Source: Ostreococcus lucimarinus CCE9901 (taxonomy: Eukaryota; Chlorophyta; Mamiellophyceae; Mamiellales; Bathycoccaceae). From it: 64,000 bases of DNA. Below, one piece after another: positions 9,545 through 18,762 of the stretch (position 1 is its first letter; each line of letters opens with the position of its first letter). The stretch lies in contig NC_009370.1 of NCBI RefSeq assembly GCF_000092065.1, positions 310,001 through 374,000 on the forward strand. The letters run 5' to 3'. The notes below the pieces were generated by a model. That model was not told the DNA's origin and made no database searches. It saw only the letters and a program-made list of their open reading frames with translations. The translations under genes were made by a program, and so were the position numbers.

Positions 9545-10010
9545 CGCCTCGCGCGCGTCGTCCCGCGTCGACGTCGTCGCCGTCGGTCGCCGCGCGCCGC
9601 CGCGCGCGTCGCCGCCGTCGCGCGTCACGCGCGCGACGTCGCCGTGTGTCGCGCGCCGCGCCGCGCGACCGACGACCGACGCCGCGCGCGGGATGTTGGC
9701 GCCGCGCATAAAACCAATCGCGCGATTCGTTCGCATCGCGCGCGCGTTTTACCCCATCATCGCGCGTTCGCGTTCGCCGACCCCGCGACGCGCGTAAATT
9801 CCGAGATGGGCGTCGCGAGGCGCGGAATGCGCGATCACCGATCGACGGCGTCGATGACCGATCGTGGGAATCGCGGTTACGGGCGCGACGCGCGATCGCG
9901 GAATTCACGCGCGCGCCGGCGCGAACCCCGCGGGGCGACCGGCGGCACATCGTCGCGCGTCGCGGAGCACTCAGGACGCTCTTAAGAAGGCAACGCGCGA
10001 GGATAAAATC
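9545..10010. promoter_or_regulatory. Divergent intergenic region between the GH16 protein and eL30
   Basis: 466 bp. If the GH16 gene starts at ATG 9736 instead, it shrinks to 274 bp. It is very CG-rich, with no recognisable RNA gene, repeat or third coding region. It holds the promoters of two outward-facing genes. The last 20 bp before the eL30 ATG are A-rich (GGATAAAATC). Confidence 0.35.
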
Positions 10011-10470
10011 ATGGCTCCGAAGCAAGGATCGAAGAAGGCGGCCGAGGGCATCAACGCGCGACTGCAGATCGTCATGCGATCGGGGCGGTACACGCTCGGG
10101 TACAAGCAGTGCCTGAAGACGCTGCGCAAGGGACAGTCGAAGCTCGTGCTGATCTCGAACAACTGCCCGGCGCTGCGCAAGAGCGAGATCGAGTACTACG
10201 CGATGTTGGCGAAGACCGGGGTGCATCACTACGCCGGAAGTGCGTGCGCGAGGCGACGCGATTCGACGCGATGCGACGCGCGAGGACGGGGGGGTGGAAA
10301 ACCCTAAAGACGGCGACGACGCGCGAGAGACTGACGAAGACGACGAACGCGTCGCGTGAACAGATAACGTCGATCTCGGCACGGCGTGCGGTCGATACTA
10401 CCGCGTGTCTTGCATGTCGATCACCGATCCGGGCGACTCCGACATCGTCAAGGCGGTGCCGGAGGAGTAA
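10011..10470 (+). CDS. RPL30: Cytosolic ribosomal protein eL30
   Basis: Two exons, 10011-10239 and 10364-10470, giving 111 aa, the usual eL30 length. The 124-bp intron at 10240-10363 has donor GTGCGT, branch ACTGAC at 10330-10335 and acceptor CAG. Splicing rebuilds [15 protein letters not shown] across the junction, a conserved eL30 stretch; unspliced sequence stops early. Other family marks are [23 protein letters not shown] and the C-terminal [10 protein letters not shown]. It is a structural protein of the 60S subunit that also binds kink-turn RNA. A TGTAA element lies 91 nt after the stop. Confidence 0.97.
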
Positions 10471-10810
10471 ACGCGCGAAGCCGTTCGGCGACGCGCGGGC
10501 GATTCTTCGGACGATGATTGGTTCGGGCGATCGCGACGCGATCGACGTCGCGAGTTTGCTTGTAATAGATCATCGACTCGCTTCGAGAGTTATTTTAAAT
10601 CGGTCAAACGTCGCGGGTGGTGATGAAACTCTGTATCTGGTCTTCTTTCCACTGAGGAGACGTCGTCTCGGCGACGTCATGAAGAGAATGTCCGCATACC
10701 TTCTGAACCCAACTCTCTTTTGCGTCGCTCGTTCCTCGTTCGCTCGTTCGCTCGTTCGCTCGTTCGCTCGCGATAGAAATCTAGATTACAAAATGATGAT
10801 CAACGTTCGA
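10471..10810. other. Convergent 3' intergenic region between eL30 and the hydrolase
   Basis: 340 bp between two converging stops. It is less GC-rich than surrounding genes and holds a TGTAA element at 10561-10565, a candidate eL30 polyadenylation signal, and an 8-bp tandem repeat near its right end. No open frame here resembles a protein. Confidence 0.4.
10736..10770. repeat. 8-bp tandem microsatellite
   Basis: The unit TCGTTCGC is repeated about 4.4 times without error. It lies in noncoding sequence 41 bp from the hydrolase stop and is probably a slippage repeat. Confidence 0.85.
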
Positions 10811-11905
10811 CTACGCGGCGGCGGCGGCGGCGGCGCGCGCTGCCTCCCACTCGTCCACGCACTCGACGAGCAAACGATTGACGAGCTCGGGGGCCTCGTC
10901 TTGCGGGCAGTGTCCGACGCCCGGGAGCGGGATGAACTTATCGGCGTACGACGCGTATAGTTTCCGCCCTTGGTCGATGTTCTCCCACGGATCTTTATCG
11001 CCCCAGAACATGCGCACCGGGACGTCGCATCGAGGCAACAACTCCTCGGGCAGCGGACCGCCGCTGTACGAGATGAAATCCAAAAACACCTCCGCCGCGC
11101 CTTCGCGCAATCCCGGACTGAGAATCGCCTCCACGAGCTCATCCGTGACTTGCGCGGAGTCTCCGTACGCTTCGCACAAGATATTCTTCACCGTCCGCGC
11201 CTTGGCCACCGAACCGAAGAAGGACTTTCCCACGCTCGTCTCTCGAAGCGTTCGCTGCAGCGCCTTCACGAACGGTCGAATGATCGCCGGCTGCTTGCTC
11301 ACGTGCAATCCACGCAGGCTGATATTCATCAGCACCACCCCGCGCACCTTCGTCGGCGCGTCCACGGCGGCTTGCAACCCCGCGACGCCGCCCACCGAGT
11401 TGCACGCCACGTACGCCGGCGTCCCCACCACCTCGTCCAAAAAATCCTCAATCTGCTTTCCCCACGTCTCGAAGCAGTATATCTCGTTCTGTTCTCGCAG
11501 CATCGGATTCGGTTTATCGCTGTACCCGTACCCGAGCAGATCGATCGCGTACACGCGCTTGCCAGTCGCCGCCAGCGCGTTTACGTTTCTTCTCCAGTGG
11601 TCCGCGTTCCCGCCGAATCCGTGCACCAGCACCACCGCCGGTCCGTCGCCGTCGCCGACCGCCTCCGTGTACCGTATCGCGTGCGTCTCGTTCGTGCGCG
11701 GCGCGCGCCAGCGCCAGTAGCGCTCGTCCACGCCGTAGCGCTGCGCGCGCGTCGCCGGCGTCGTCGTCCCGGTCGACGTCATCGCGACGCGCGCGCGCCG
11801 TCTCGCGTCGCCGCGCGCGCGCCGCGGCGCGCGACGCGCCGGCGAGCGACGCGCGACGTCGCGGAGCGTCGACGGCGGCGCGCGCGGCGCGGCGCCGAGC
11901 GTCAT
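10811..11905 (-). CDS. Plastid-targeted alpha/beta hydrolase of the plant/cyanobacterial haloalkane-dehalogenase-like group
   Basis: 364 aa from ATG 11905. The first ~45 residues are an Arg/Ala-rich transit-like peptide. The hydrolase core shows LVHGFGGNADHWRRN (oxyanion loop), the nucleophile elbow CNSVGG, LPRCDVPVRMFWGDKDPW (acid Asp) and GVGHCPQDEAP (catalytic His), so the Ser-Asp-His triad is present. Plant relatives carry the same LLGYGYSDKPNP and YSGGPLPEELLP signatures. The substrate is unknown; relatives include pheophytinase and chlorophyll dephytylase, but neither diagnostic pattern is clear here. It ends in an unusual run of alanines. It diverges from the listerin gene with only 40 bp between the start codons. 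Confidence 0.83.
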   Translation of the reverse strand: MTLGAAPRAPPSTLRDVARRSPARRAPRRARGDARRRARVAMTSTGTTTPATRAQRYGVDERYWRWRAPRTNETHAIRYTEAVGDGDGPAVVLVHGFGGNADHWRRNVNALAATGKRVYAIDLLGYGYSDKPNPMLREQNEIYCFETWGKQIEDFLDEVVGTPAYVACNSVGGVAGLQAAVDAPTKVRGVVLMNISLRGLHVSKQPAIIRPFVKALQRTLRETSVGKSFFGSVAKARTVKNILCEAYGDSAQVTDELVEAILSPGLREGAAEVFLDFISYSGGPLPEELLPRCDVPVRMFWGDKDPWENIDQGRKLYASYADKFIPLPGVGHCPQDEAPELVNRLLVECVDEWEAARAAAAAAA

Positions 11906-11945
11906 CGCGCGCGCGGCCGGCCGAGACGCGTCAGAGTGACGCGCG

Positions 11946-14900
11946 ATGGGACGCGAGCGCGTCGCCGCGTCGAGCGCGTCCGCGGCGCCCGCGAGCGCGG
12001 AGCGCGCGCGACGCGCGCTCGCGGACGCGCCCGCGGCGTCCGCGCTCTCGGGGTGCGTCGACCGCGCGAGCGACGCGAGGGCGACGCGCGCGAACGAAGG
12101 CGCGCGCGAACGACGACTGACGACGCGACGACGCGCGACGACGACGCGACGCAGGTTCGGGTTCGGTGGATACGCCGGACAGGTGTCCCTGACGGCGCGC
12201 GCGGCGAGCGACGCGAGCGCGGACGCGGGAGAGGTGGACGAGGACGCGGCGCGCGCGCTGCGGCGATGCGCGCAAAAGTCGTCGACGGCGACGAAGGCGA
12301 AGGCGCTGCGAGAACTCCGCGACGCGCTGTTCGTCGACGCCGCGGACGAAGATTCGATGGAGGAAGTGGCGAAAAAGGTGAAAACGGTCGCGGGCGTGCT
12401 CGGGGTGTCGCGGGCGTGGGCGAGGGCGTACGATAAATTGGCGGGCGACGGCGACGCGGGATGTCGACGCGAGGCGGCGGCGTTGAACGGAGCGATCGCG
12501 GTGGCGGCGGGGAAGGGACTGGGGAAGATTTTGAAGAGCACGCCGATCATGTGCGCGTGGGTGCGGGGGATGTGCGATCCAAGCGCGGAGGTGCGAGAGA
12601 TGGCGATGGTGGCGTTTGAGAAGACGTTTTCGACCGATGCGCGACGCGCGGGGGCGTTGGCGCTCGCGCACGAAGTGATTTTAGACGATTTGATCGAGGC
12701 TTTGAAACGGCGCGGGCCGCAGGATATGATCTTTAAGGAAGGCTCAGAGGCTGAGCAGTACGCGCGTTTCGAGTTGAGCGCGCGCGCGGCTCTCAGGGCG
12801 GTGACGTTTACGTGTGAGCGATTGAGCGCGTTTGAGGGAGACGAGAGCGACGCCGCGGCGAGCAAGTTTAGTTATTTGCTCGATGAGTTGGCGACGTTAA
12901 AGACGCAAATTCGAGGTGAATACATGGTCATACGCCGAGATGCGTACGCGACGTTGGCGGCGATTTGTAAGCGCGCGGTCGATGACGAAATCACCCCGGC
13001 GTGGCGAGACGCGCTTCGAGGCCAAGTGCCTAAAATTGCCTCGACGAGCTTCGCTCTGATTTCGTCCGAGACCGAGCCAGGAGCGATGCGTGATATGTGG
13101 GAGCTCATACTCGGTATCGCCACTTCGCACCCCGACGCTTGGGGCGCTATAGATGTCGAAAAAACCTTCATGTCTGGCTTGCGCAAGCACTTCAAACGCG
13201 GGAGCTACGGCGCCGCGAGTGTTTCGTCGCCGTCGCTCCTTCCGCTTCTCGCGCACTTGCCCCCGAAAGCGCTTATCGAGCGCGACGCCGATGGTCGCGC
13301 CATGTCGGGATTAGTGCGCGTCATGGACGCCGTTTTTGCGGGGTGGTGTTTCTTGAGTTCGAGCGCCGTTCGCTCAAACGAGGCGCGCGATACGCTGCCG
13401 GCGATGCGCGAAGGCGTTTTATACGGCGTTCTGAAGCTCGCCCCGCTCACCGATCACGCGGAAGAGTGCGCCACGCACGTCTTGGTCGATCACGTGGTCG
13501 ATGTGTGGATGCGAGAGTTTTTAGCGCGCGGTAACGGCGCCGCGCTCGATTTGATGTGCGACGTGCTCAACGTGCTGAGCACAAAGCCGCACGCGAAGAC
13601 CGCCGTCGTGGAGGCGTGGGCGAAATTAGGAGACATCACAGAAGCGGCGTTGGACGACCCCGAAAAAGGCGAACACGCAAATGCGATGTACGCTCGACTG
13701 TTTGCATCGGGGAAATTCGCGTCGTCGTCGCAGGCTACGGCGCCATTCGCGAAGGCTGTTTTCGCGCAAGCAGTGGATGCGCCGTCGAAGCAAACCTTCG
13801 AGCGATTGGCGACCTTGGTCGAGAGTCTAGGCGTTGAGCCATTCGACGGTGCGCAACGTTTGATGGACTTCGCACTCGCGGACAACGCGCCACAAGGTTC
13901 GGGCGCGGTCGTCGCTGCGGTGTTGAAGCACGACGCGAGCTGGTGGAGCGCGGTGCTGGATGACGCGAACGCGGCGGATGAATTGGAGTCGTCTTCGCGC
14001 GTGCGAGTCGTAACGGAAGCAATCGCCGCCACGAAATCGTTCGGTGAACTCAAATGCCCGGCGCTCGATGATCTCGTTCGTCGATGCGCGAAGCGATCGA
14101 GTGATGCTTCGTGCTCGCAACTGTTAATCGCCATCTCGCAGTTTTTTGAACCGGTTTCCGCCGACGTCGCATCCGACGTCTTTGAAAGTCTCGCTTCGAG
14201 CGACCTCGGCGACGGCGCGTCGAACGCGCGTAAAGCGCTGCGCGAGTGGATACTGATACCGCCTAAAGAAGCACTGAGTATTCCGTGGTCAAATGCCGTC
14301 GGTGCACTCTTCGCACACGTGCTCTTGGAAAGTCAGCACACCGTGAAGTGCGTGATTCACGAAGCCGAGAGCGAGGGTGAAAGCGAGGACGAGGTGGAAT
14401 ACGACGAGACGAAAGTCGGAGAAGTGCAACGCGATTGGAAAGCTTTCGAGTGCGACGCAGAGAGTAATCCAGTACTGTCACCCGCGCTTCAGGCCGCGTT
14501 CACAACCGCCATCGCACGCACCGCCGCGGCGACGGCGGCGACGCAACACCCAGGTGAATCCGATTTGGTTTTGAGATTGTGGGCGCAGATGACCGCGCGA
14601 GCGCTTCGAGCGTTCCACGTCGACGATGAGACGTTTGCAAAATGCATCGTCGACGAAATGGAAAATAACGTGGACGACGATGTGACTTTTCACTGGCTGA
14701 ACGCCGTCGCGCGCGTTCTCGATTGGAGCTCGTTGTTGCGCGCGATGGATGCAGACAGGCGAAAAGAATTCACGGTCGACGCGTTAGCGCTGGCGCCGAG
14801 TGTCAATAAAGCGTTCGCGATTGCGCTGTGCGGTGATGCTGCGATGCAAACGCAAATATTCGTCTCGCTCGTCAACGCGGTGTTGGAGGCGTCGCCAGAT

Positions 14901-17180
14901 GATGAATCTGCCGAAGACGCGTTGCTCAATTTTTCGCGTCGCGCTCGCGCGCTCGACGAGGCTTGGATCGACAATCACGCCGATGTCGTGCGCGAGTTCC
15001 TCGACGCGTCAAGCGCGAAGCGCGATACGTGTTCAAATCGTTTGACGCGAGTCATACCGTGGATATTACCCTCTGACATGTCTGGGGGCGCGCACGCCGA
15101 GCGTTTCATCGCTGAGCTCACGCGCGAGGTGATTGCGGATATCGAAAACCGTCGCCGACGATTGGATGGCGCTAAGATTCGACTCGTCGCCGCATGTTTT
15201 AGCCGCGCGGACGACTTGGGTGAAACGATTGTCGTGCATTCGATTCAAGACCCCGCGTGCGCGCCTCTCGTGGAGGTGTTTCGCGCGATTGCCAAACGAG
15301 AAGCGGCAGAGGCCGCCGCGAGCGCCGCCGCGGCGCGCTTCGGCGACGCTGGCGATAGCGAGTCGCGCGATGGTTCGAGTGCATCTGATGTAGGCATCGC
15401 CGCGCTCACCGCGGCAATCATTCGTCGCACCGCCGCGGATTTCGATTCTCGAGATTGGGGCTCTATAATCGGGCGATTGCACGCGTGGACGGCGTTGCGG
15501 GCGAAGATGGCGGAGACGTACGCAGAGAACGAAGCCGTCGACGGGGACGACGGTTCACAGTCGGCGCACGCTGCGGCGACGATCGTGTGTCTCATCGATG
15601 CGTTACCGATGGAACTTCTTGAAGCCACGGATTCGTCTTCGGGTGATCTCGTTCCTTACGCGGCGCATGGGTCGTCGATGATGACCATCGCCAAGGCGCT
15701 CGCGAATGCGTCGTGGCCGCGCGAGCGCGCCGAAATCGTCGAACGTTTATATCGTTGCGTCATCATCACCGGTACCGAGCTGCGCGACGTCGAAGAGGAG
15801 GACGACGACGAGCGTCGACATCGCTTCTGGGCCCGATGCCGGGACGAGACGCGCATGTGGATACGCATCGCTGACATTGCGTGCGGCGGCACGCCGACAA
15901 AGACGAGCGCGTGGCGAGCCGGCGTTTACGTAGACGCGTGGGACGATGCCCCGTGTGAATCCATAGGCGCGCTTTACCAGTTGCTCGCCATGTTGCCGAC
16001 GTTGTGGTTCGACGTTTCGGCCGCCGACGACGACGAAGTATTGGAAGCGCTCAGGCGCGCGGCTTATGGTTTGCTTTCCAACGAAGCGCTCATCCAAGCC
16101 GCCGTCGTCGGCTTGGACGCGGGAATCGCAGACGTCGCCAAGGTGGAGCAAGCCCTCGACGCCGCGCTCGCGGCCGCGGACGAGAACGACGAAGCAGACG
16201 TCGGTAACTTTGGGACACCCGCCGAAAGCGCCGGATTGCGCGAAGATTTGGCGACACTCCTATCGAGCGCCGGGTACGAGCCACGCGTCGCGTGGTTAGG
16301 CTGGGCCTTGCTCTTCCGCTACGTCCTCGCCTTGCCCATCGAGTCTTCGTGCAGGGAGCGTTTGGTGAATTATACGCGCGAAACAAAGGCGATTCCATCG
16401 CTTATGCGCGACATCATGCGCTCGATGCCCCTTCCCGAGAGTGCGGACGTAGAAAGCGAAGACGATTTGCCGTCGTCGTGGCGAGGCGTCGATTGGGACA
16501 ATCCCGCGTCGGCGACGCAAATTTATGATCCGAGATTCTCGTTCGAAGTCTTAATGTACGCCGCCGCGCTCCGCGCGCTTCCAGCGAGCGTTCGAGCGTT
16601 CGTAAGCGACATGAAACCTCAACGCGACGCCAAGCGTCTCGAAGGTGCCACCTCGGCGACGGTTTCGCCGACGCTCATCGCCGCCGAATTCAAAGCCGTC
16701 TCCGCCATGACGTTCGCCGGCGACGGCACGGGATCACTCACCGTCAAGCCCTCCATCGCCACGCGCGAATTTCTCACGACGTACGAAATCGACGAATCCT
16801 CCCTCGAGCTCACCGTGCGTCTCCCCAACGCCTACCCCCTCGCCCCGGCGGAGCTCGTCTGCGCCAAGCGCGTCGGCATCTCCGAGGCTCGCCTTCGCAA
16901 ATGGATGCTCGGCATCTCCGCCATCCTCAAGCATCAAAACGGTGCCGTCGCCCAGGCTTTACTCCAATGGCAGCGCAACATCGACGCCGAGTTCGCCGGC
17001 GTGGAGCCGTGTCCGATTTGCTACGCCGTCATCCACCCCGTGGATCATCAAAAGCCTCGCCTGCGCTGTCGCCAGTGCTCGAACACCTTTCACGCCACCT
17101 GTCTCTACACCTGGTTCCGCACGTCGAGCAAGAGTTCGTGTCCACTGTGCGTCACGCCGTGGGGGAGTTCGTACCGTTAG
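11946..17180 (+). CDS. LTN1: Listerin, E3 ubiquitin ligase of ribosome quality control
   Basis: Predicted 1710 aa in two exons, 11946-12052 and 12155-17180. The 102-bp intron (donor GTGCGTCG, branch ACTGAC, acceptor GCAG) is a multiple of three with no stop, so an unspliced reading of 1744 aa is also open. Splicing gives ALS-GFGFGGYAGQ, matching the start of the listerin N-terminal domain. The body is HEAT/ARM-like helical repeats. The C-terminus is an RWD-like region plus a variant RING: CPICYAVIH, LRCRQC, FHATCLYTWF, CPLC. The size fits listerin (yeast about 1560, human about 1770). Role: ubiquitinates nascent chains on stalled 60S subunits with the NEMF/Rqc2 partner. Confidence 0.93.
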   Translation: MGRERVAASSASAAPASAERARRALADAPAASALSGCVDRASDARATRANEGARERRLTTRRRATTTRRRFGFGGYAGQVSLTARAASDASADAGEVDEDAARALRRCAQKSSTATKAKALRELRDALFVDAADEDSMEEVAKKVKTVAGVLGVSRAWARAYDKLAGDGDAGCRREAAALNGAIAVAAGKGLGKILKSTPIMCAWVRGMCDPSAEVREMAMVAFEKTFSTDARRAGALALAHEVILDDLIEALKRRGPQDMIFKEGSEAEQYARFELSARAALRAVTFTCERLSAFEGDESDAAASKFSYLLDELATLKTQIRGEYMVIRRDAYATLAAICKRAVDDEITPAWRDALRGQVPKIASTSFALISSETEPGAMRDMWELILGIATSHPDAWGAIDVEKTFMSGLRKHFKRGSYGAASVSSPSLLPLLAHLPPKALIERDADGRAMSGLVRVMDAVFAGWCFLSSSAVRSNEARDTLPAMREGVLYGVLKLAPLTDHAEECATHVLVDHVVDVWMREFLARGNGAALDLMCDVLNVLSTKPHAKTAVVEAWAKLGDITEAALDDPEKGEHANAMYARLFASGKFASSSQATAPFAKAVFAQAVDAPSKQTFERLATLVESLGVEPFDGAQRLMDFALADNAPQGSGAVVAAVLKHDASWWSAVLDDANAADELESSSRVRVVTEAIAATKSFGELKCPALDDLVRRCAKRSSDASCSQLLIAISQFFEPVSADVASDVFESLASSDLGDGASNARKALREWILIPPKEALSIPWSNAVGALFAHVLLESQHTVKCVIHEAESEGESEDEVEYDETKVGEVQRDWKAFECDAESNPVLSPALQAAFTTAIARTAAATAATQHPGESDLVLRLWAQMTARALRAFHVDDETFAKCIVDEMENNVDDDVTFHWLNAVARVLDWSSLLRAMDADRRKEFTVDALALAPSVNKAFAIALCGDAAMQTQIFVSLVNAVLEASPDDESAEDALLNFSRRARALDEAWIDNHADVVREFLDASSAKRDTCSNRLTRVIPWILPSDMSGGAHAERFIAELTREVIADIENRRRRLDGAKIRLVAACFSRADDLGETIVVHSIQDPACAPLVEVFRAIAKREAAEAAASAAAARFGDAGDSESRDGSSASDVGIAALTAAIIRRTAADFDSRDWGSIIGRLHAWTALRAKMAETYAENEAVDGDDGSQSAHAAATIVCLIDALPMELLEATDSSSGDLVPYAAHGSSMMTIAKALANASWPRERAEIVERLYRCVIITGTELRDVEEEDDDERRHRFWARCRDETRMWIRIADIACGGTPTKTSAWRAGVYVDAWDDAPCESIGALYQLLAMLPTLWFDVSAADDDEVLEALRRAAYGLLSNEALIQAAVVGLDAGIADVAKVEQALDAALAAADENDEADVGNFGTPAESAGLREDLATLLSSAGYEPRVAWLGWALLFRYVLALPIESSCRERLVNYTRETKAIPSLMRDIMRSMPLPESADVESEDDLPSSWRGVDWDNPASATQIYDPRFSFEVLMYAAALRALPASVRAFVSDMKPQRDAKRLEGATSATVSPTLIAAEFKAVSAMTFAGDGTGSLTVKPSIATREFLTTYEIDESSLELTVRLPNAYPLAPAELVCAKRVGISEARLRKWMLGISAILKHQNGAVAQALLQWQRNIDAEFAGVEPCPICYAVIHPVDHQKPRLRCRQCSNTFHATCLYTWFRTSSKSSCPLCVTPWGSSYR

Positions 17181-17268
17181 TCTCGATCGAGTAGCTAGTT
17201 TAGACGATACGAGTCGAGTTAGAATCCGTCGGCGTCGGCGTCGACGCCTCACACGTCGAGGCGTCGCG

Positions 17269-18762
17269 ATGAGCGCGCCGTCCATTTTCCTCGTCCTCGC
17301 CGTCGGCGCCCTCGAGCACGTCTACAGCGCGAGCGCGAACACGACGCACGTCAAGCGCACCGTGTTGATCGTCGACGGCGACCGCGCGCGTCGTCCGTCG
17401 CCGTTGATTCTTTGGAACGCCACGGCGAGATGCGAATTAAAAATCGGCGACGTCGCGTACGCGAGCGCGCTGCGGCGCGCGCACGCGTCGCCTCGATGGC
17501 GAACGCATCGCGACGCCCTCGTCGCGGCGCGCGGGTGCGAGATTCGCGCGGTGGCGAGCGCGGAGGCGGTGGCGGGACGGCGCGAGCGACGCGCGCCGGG
17601 TGCCGAGTTTTCAACGAAAAATGGATTCGACGGTCGCGCCGCGATGCGACGGACGATCGAGCGCGCGCGCAAGGAACACGCGGACGTGTTGCGACGCGCG
17701 GTGGACGCGGCGGAGGCGAGACGGCGGGAGAGCTTCGGAAGGGAGGCGGGGTACGTCGAGGTCGAGGCGCTCGACGGGACGAGCGCGGCGTTGGTGCACG
17801 TGCTGGGACGCGTCGTGCGAGAGACGATCGCGCCGAGCAGCTGGCGTCCGCGCGCGGGGGGACGCGACGGCGCGCGGTACGTGCGAAGGATCGTTTGGGT
17901 GGTGCAAACGCACGGGGGACGGTGCGTGGCGATTTGTTTACCGCCGACGACGGAGGCGGCGGCGGCGGAGCGATCTTTATTGAAAGACGGTGCGGTGATC
18001 GACGTGCGCAACGCGTTGGTTCGACGAAACGCGCAGACGGGCGTGTGTGACTTAGTGTGCGACGTTCGATCGCACTGGCGCGCGCTCGATGGGAAGGACC
18101 CGAGGTACGCCGACGTGTGCGCTCGCGCGCCGAAATCGGCGTTTGAGCAAACGCTGACGTTCGAAGCGCTCGCGCTCGCGATGCACTCGAACGGATTCGC
18201 GCGCGCGTCGTCCATGATTCGATTCAAAGCGTGCGTGCGATGGGTGAAGGTGGCCACAGAGCGTAGACGCGTGCCACCGATGCTTCGCGAGACGGACTCA
18301 TCCGTGACGGCGGCGATGACGTACTTGGCGTGCCTCGCGTGCTCGCGAGAGCTCGAAACCGATCACAACAACGTGTACAAGATGTGTCACTGCACGTCAA
18401 ACGACGCGAGGTGTGGGTTCGTGTGGCGGGACATCGTGCTCGGAATGCAAAGCGACCACGGAGATTCCAAGACGGTGATTCCGGTGCGGGCGCGCGGCGA
18501 CATCGCGCGACGACTTTTATTCAACGTCGACGCGTCGAGCGTGTTGGACGAACACGCCAGCGACGACGAGTTTGACGACTTCGACGACGACGACGCAGCT
18601 CCGCGTTCAGATCACAAGAAGGTCGTGGTTGCCGCCATCAACGCGCTCGCCGCCGGCCGTCGAAACGCCGCCATGGATTGGCGAGTGAAATTCCCCGCGC
18701 TCGACGAGAACGGACTGCCGAGACGAGACGAGCTCGAGCTCGTGGATTTTAACGCAGACTAA
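17269..18762 (+). CDS. OB-fold protein resembling the shieldin complex subunit 2 C-terminal region
   Basis: 497 aa from ATG 17269. The N-terminal hydrophobic strand pattern (IFLVLAVGALEHV, RTVLIVDGD, LILWNATA, LKIGDVAY) looks like a first OB fold, not a signal peptide. The C-terminal third has YLACLACSRELETDHNNVYK, then MCHC, a zinc-ribbon-like CxxC pair inside a second OB fold, and ends ALDENGLPRRDELELVDF. That order and the ending recall SHLD2 (FAM35A), which protects DNA ends in non-homologous end joining in animals. The resemblance is from memory of family features; the N-terminal half of animal SHLD2 has no counterpart. The alternative is another replication-protein-A-like OB protein. 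The stop overlaps the stop of the next, convergent gene by 4 bp. Confidence 0.5.
   Translation: MSAPSIFLVLAVGALEHVYSASANTTHVKRTVLIVDGDRARRPSPLILWNATARCELKIGDVAYASALRRAHASPRWRTHRDALVAARGCEIRAVASAEAVAGRRERRAPGAEFSTKNGFDGRAAMRRTIERARKEHADVLRRAVDAAEARRRESFGREAGYVEVEALDGTSAALVHVLGRVVRETIAPSSWRPRAGGRDGARYVRRIVWVVQTHGGRCVAICLPPTTEAAAAERSLLKDGAVIDVRNALVRRNAQTGVCDLVCDVRSHWRALDGKDPRYADVCARAPKSAFEQTLTFEALALAMHSNGFARASSMIRFKACVRWVKVATERRRVPPMLRETDSSVTAAMTYLACLACSRELETDHNNVYKMCHCTSNDARCGFVWRDIVLGMQSDHGDSKTVIPVRARGDIARRLLFNVDASSVLDEHASDDEFDDFDDDDAAPRSDHKKVVVAAINALAAGRRNAAMDWRVKFPALDENGLPRRDELELVDFNAD

Noticed and set aside
9108-10382. 424-codon minus-strand frame over the GH16/eL30 region
   Set aside because: Repetitive RG/GR composition with no family; it crosses a spliced eL30 gene.
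11906-12865. N-terminal extension of the hydrolase frame
   Set aside because: It is antisense to listerin exon sequence and has Ala/Ser/Arg composition with no domain; the hydrolase has a good ATG at 11905.
17269-17345. Signal peptide on the OB-fold protein
   Set aside because: The hydrophobic run alternates like a beta strand and is followed by further OB strands; no clear cleavage site.
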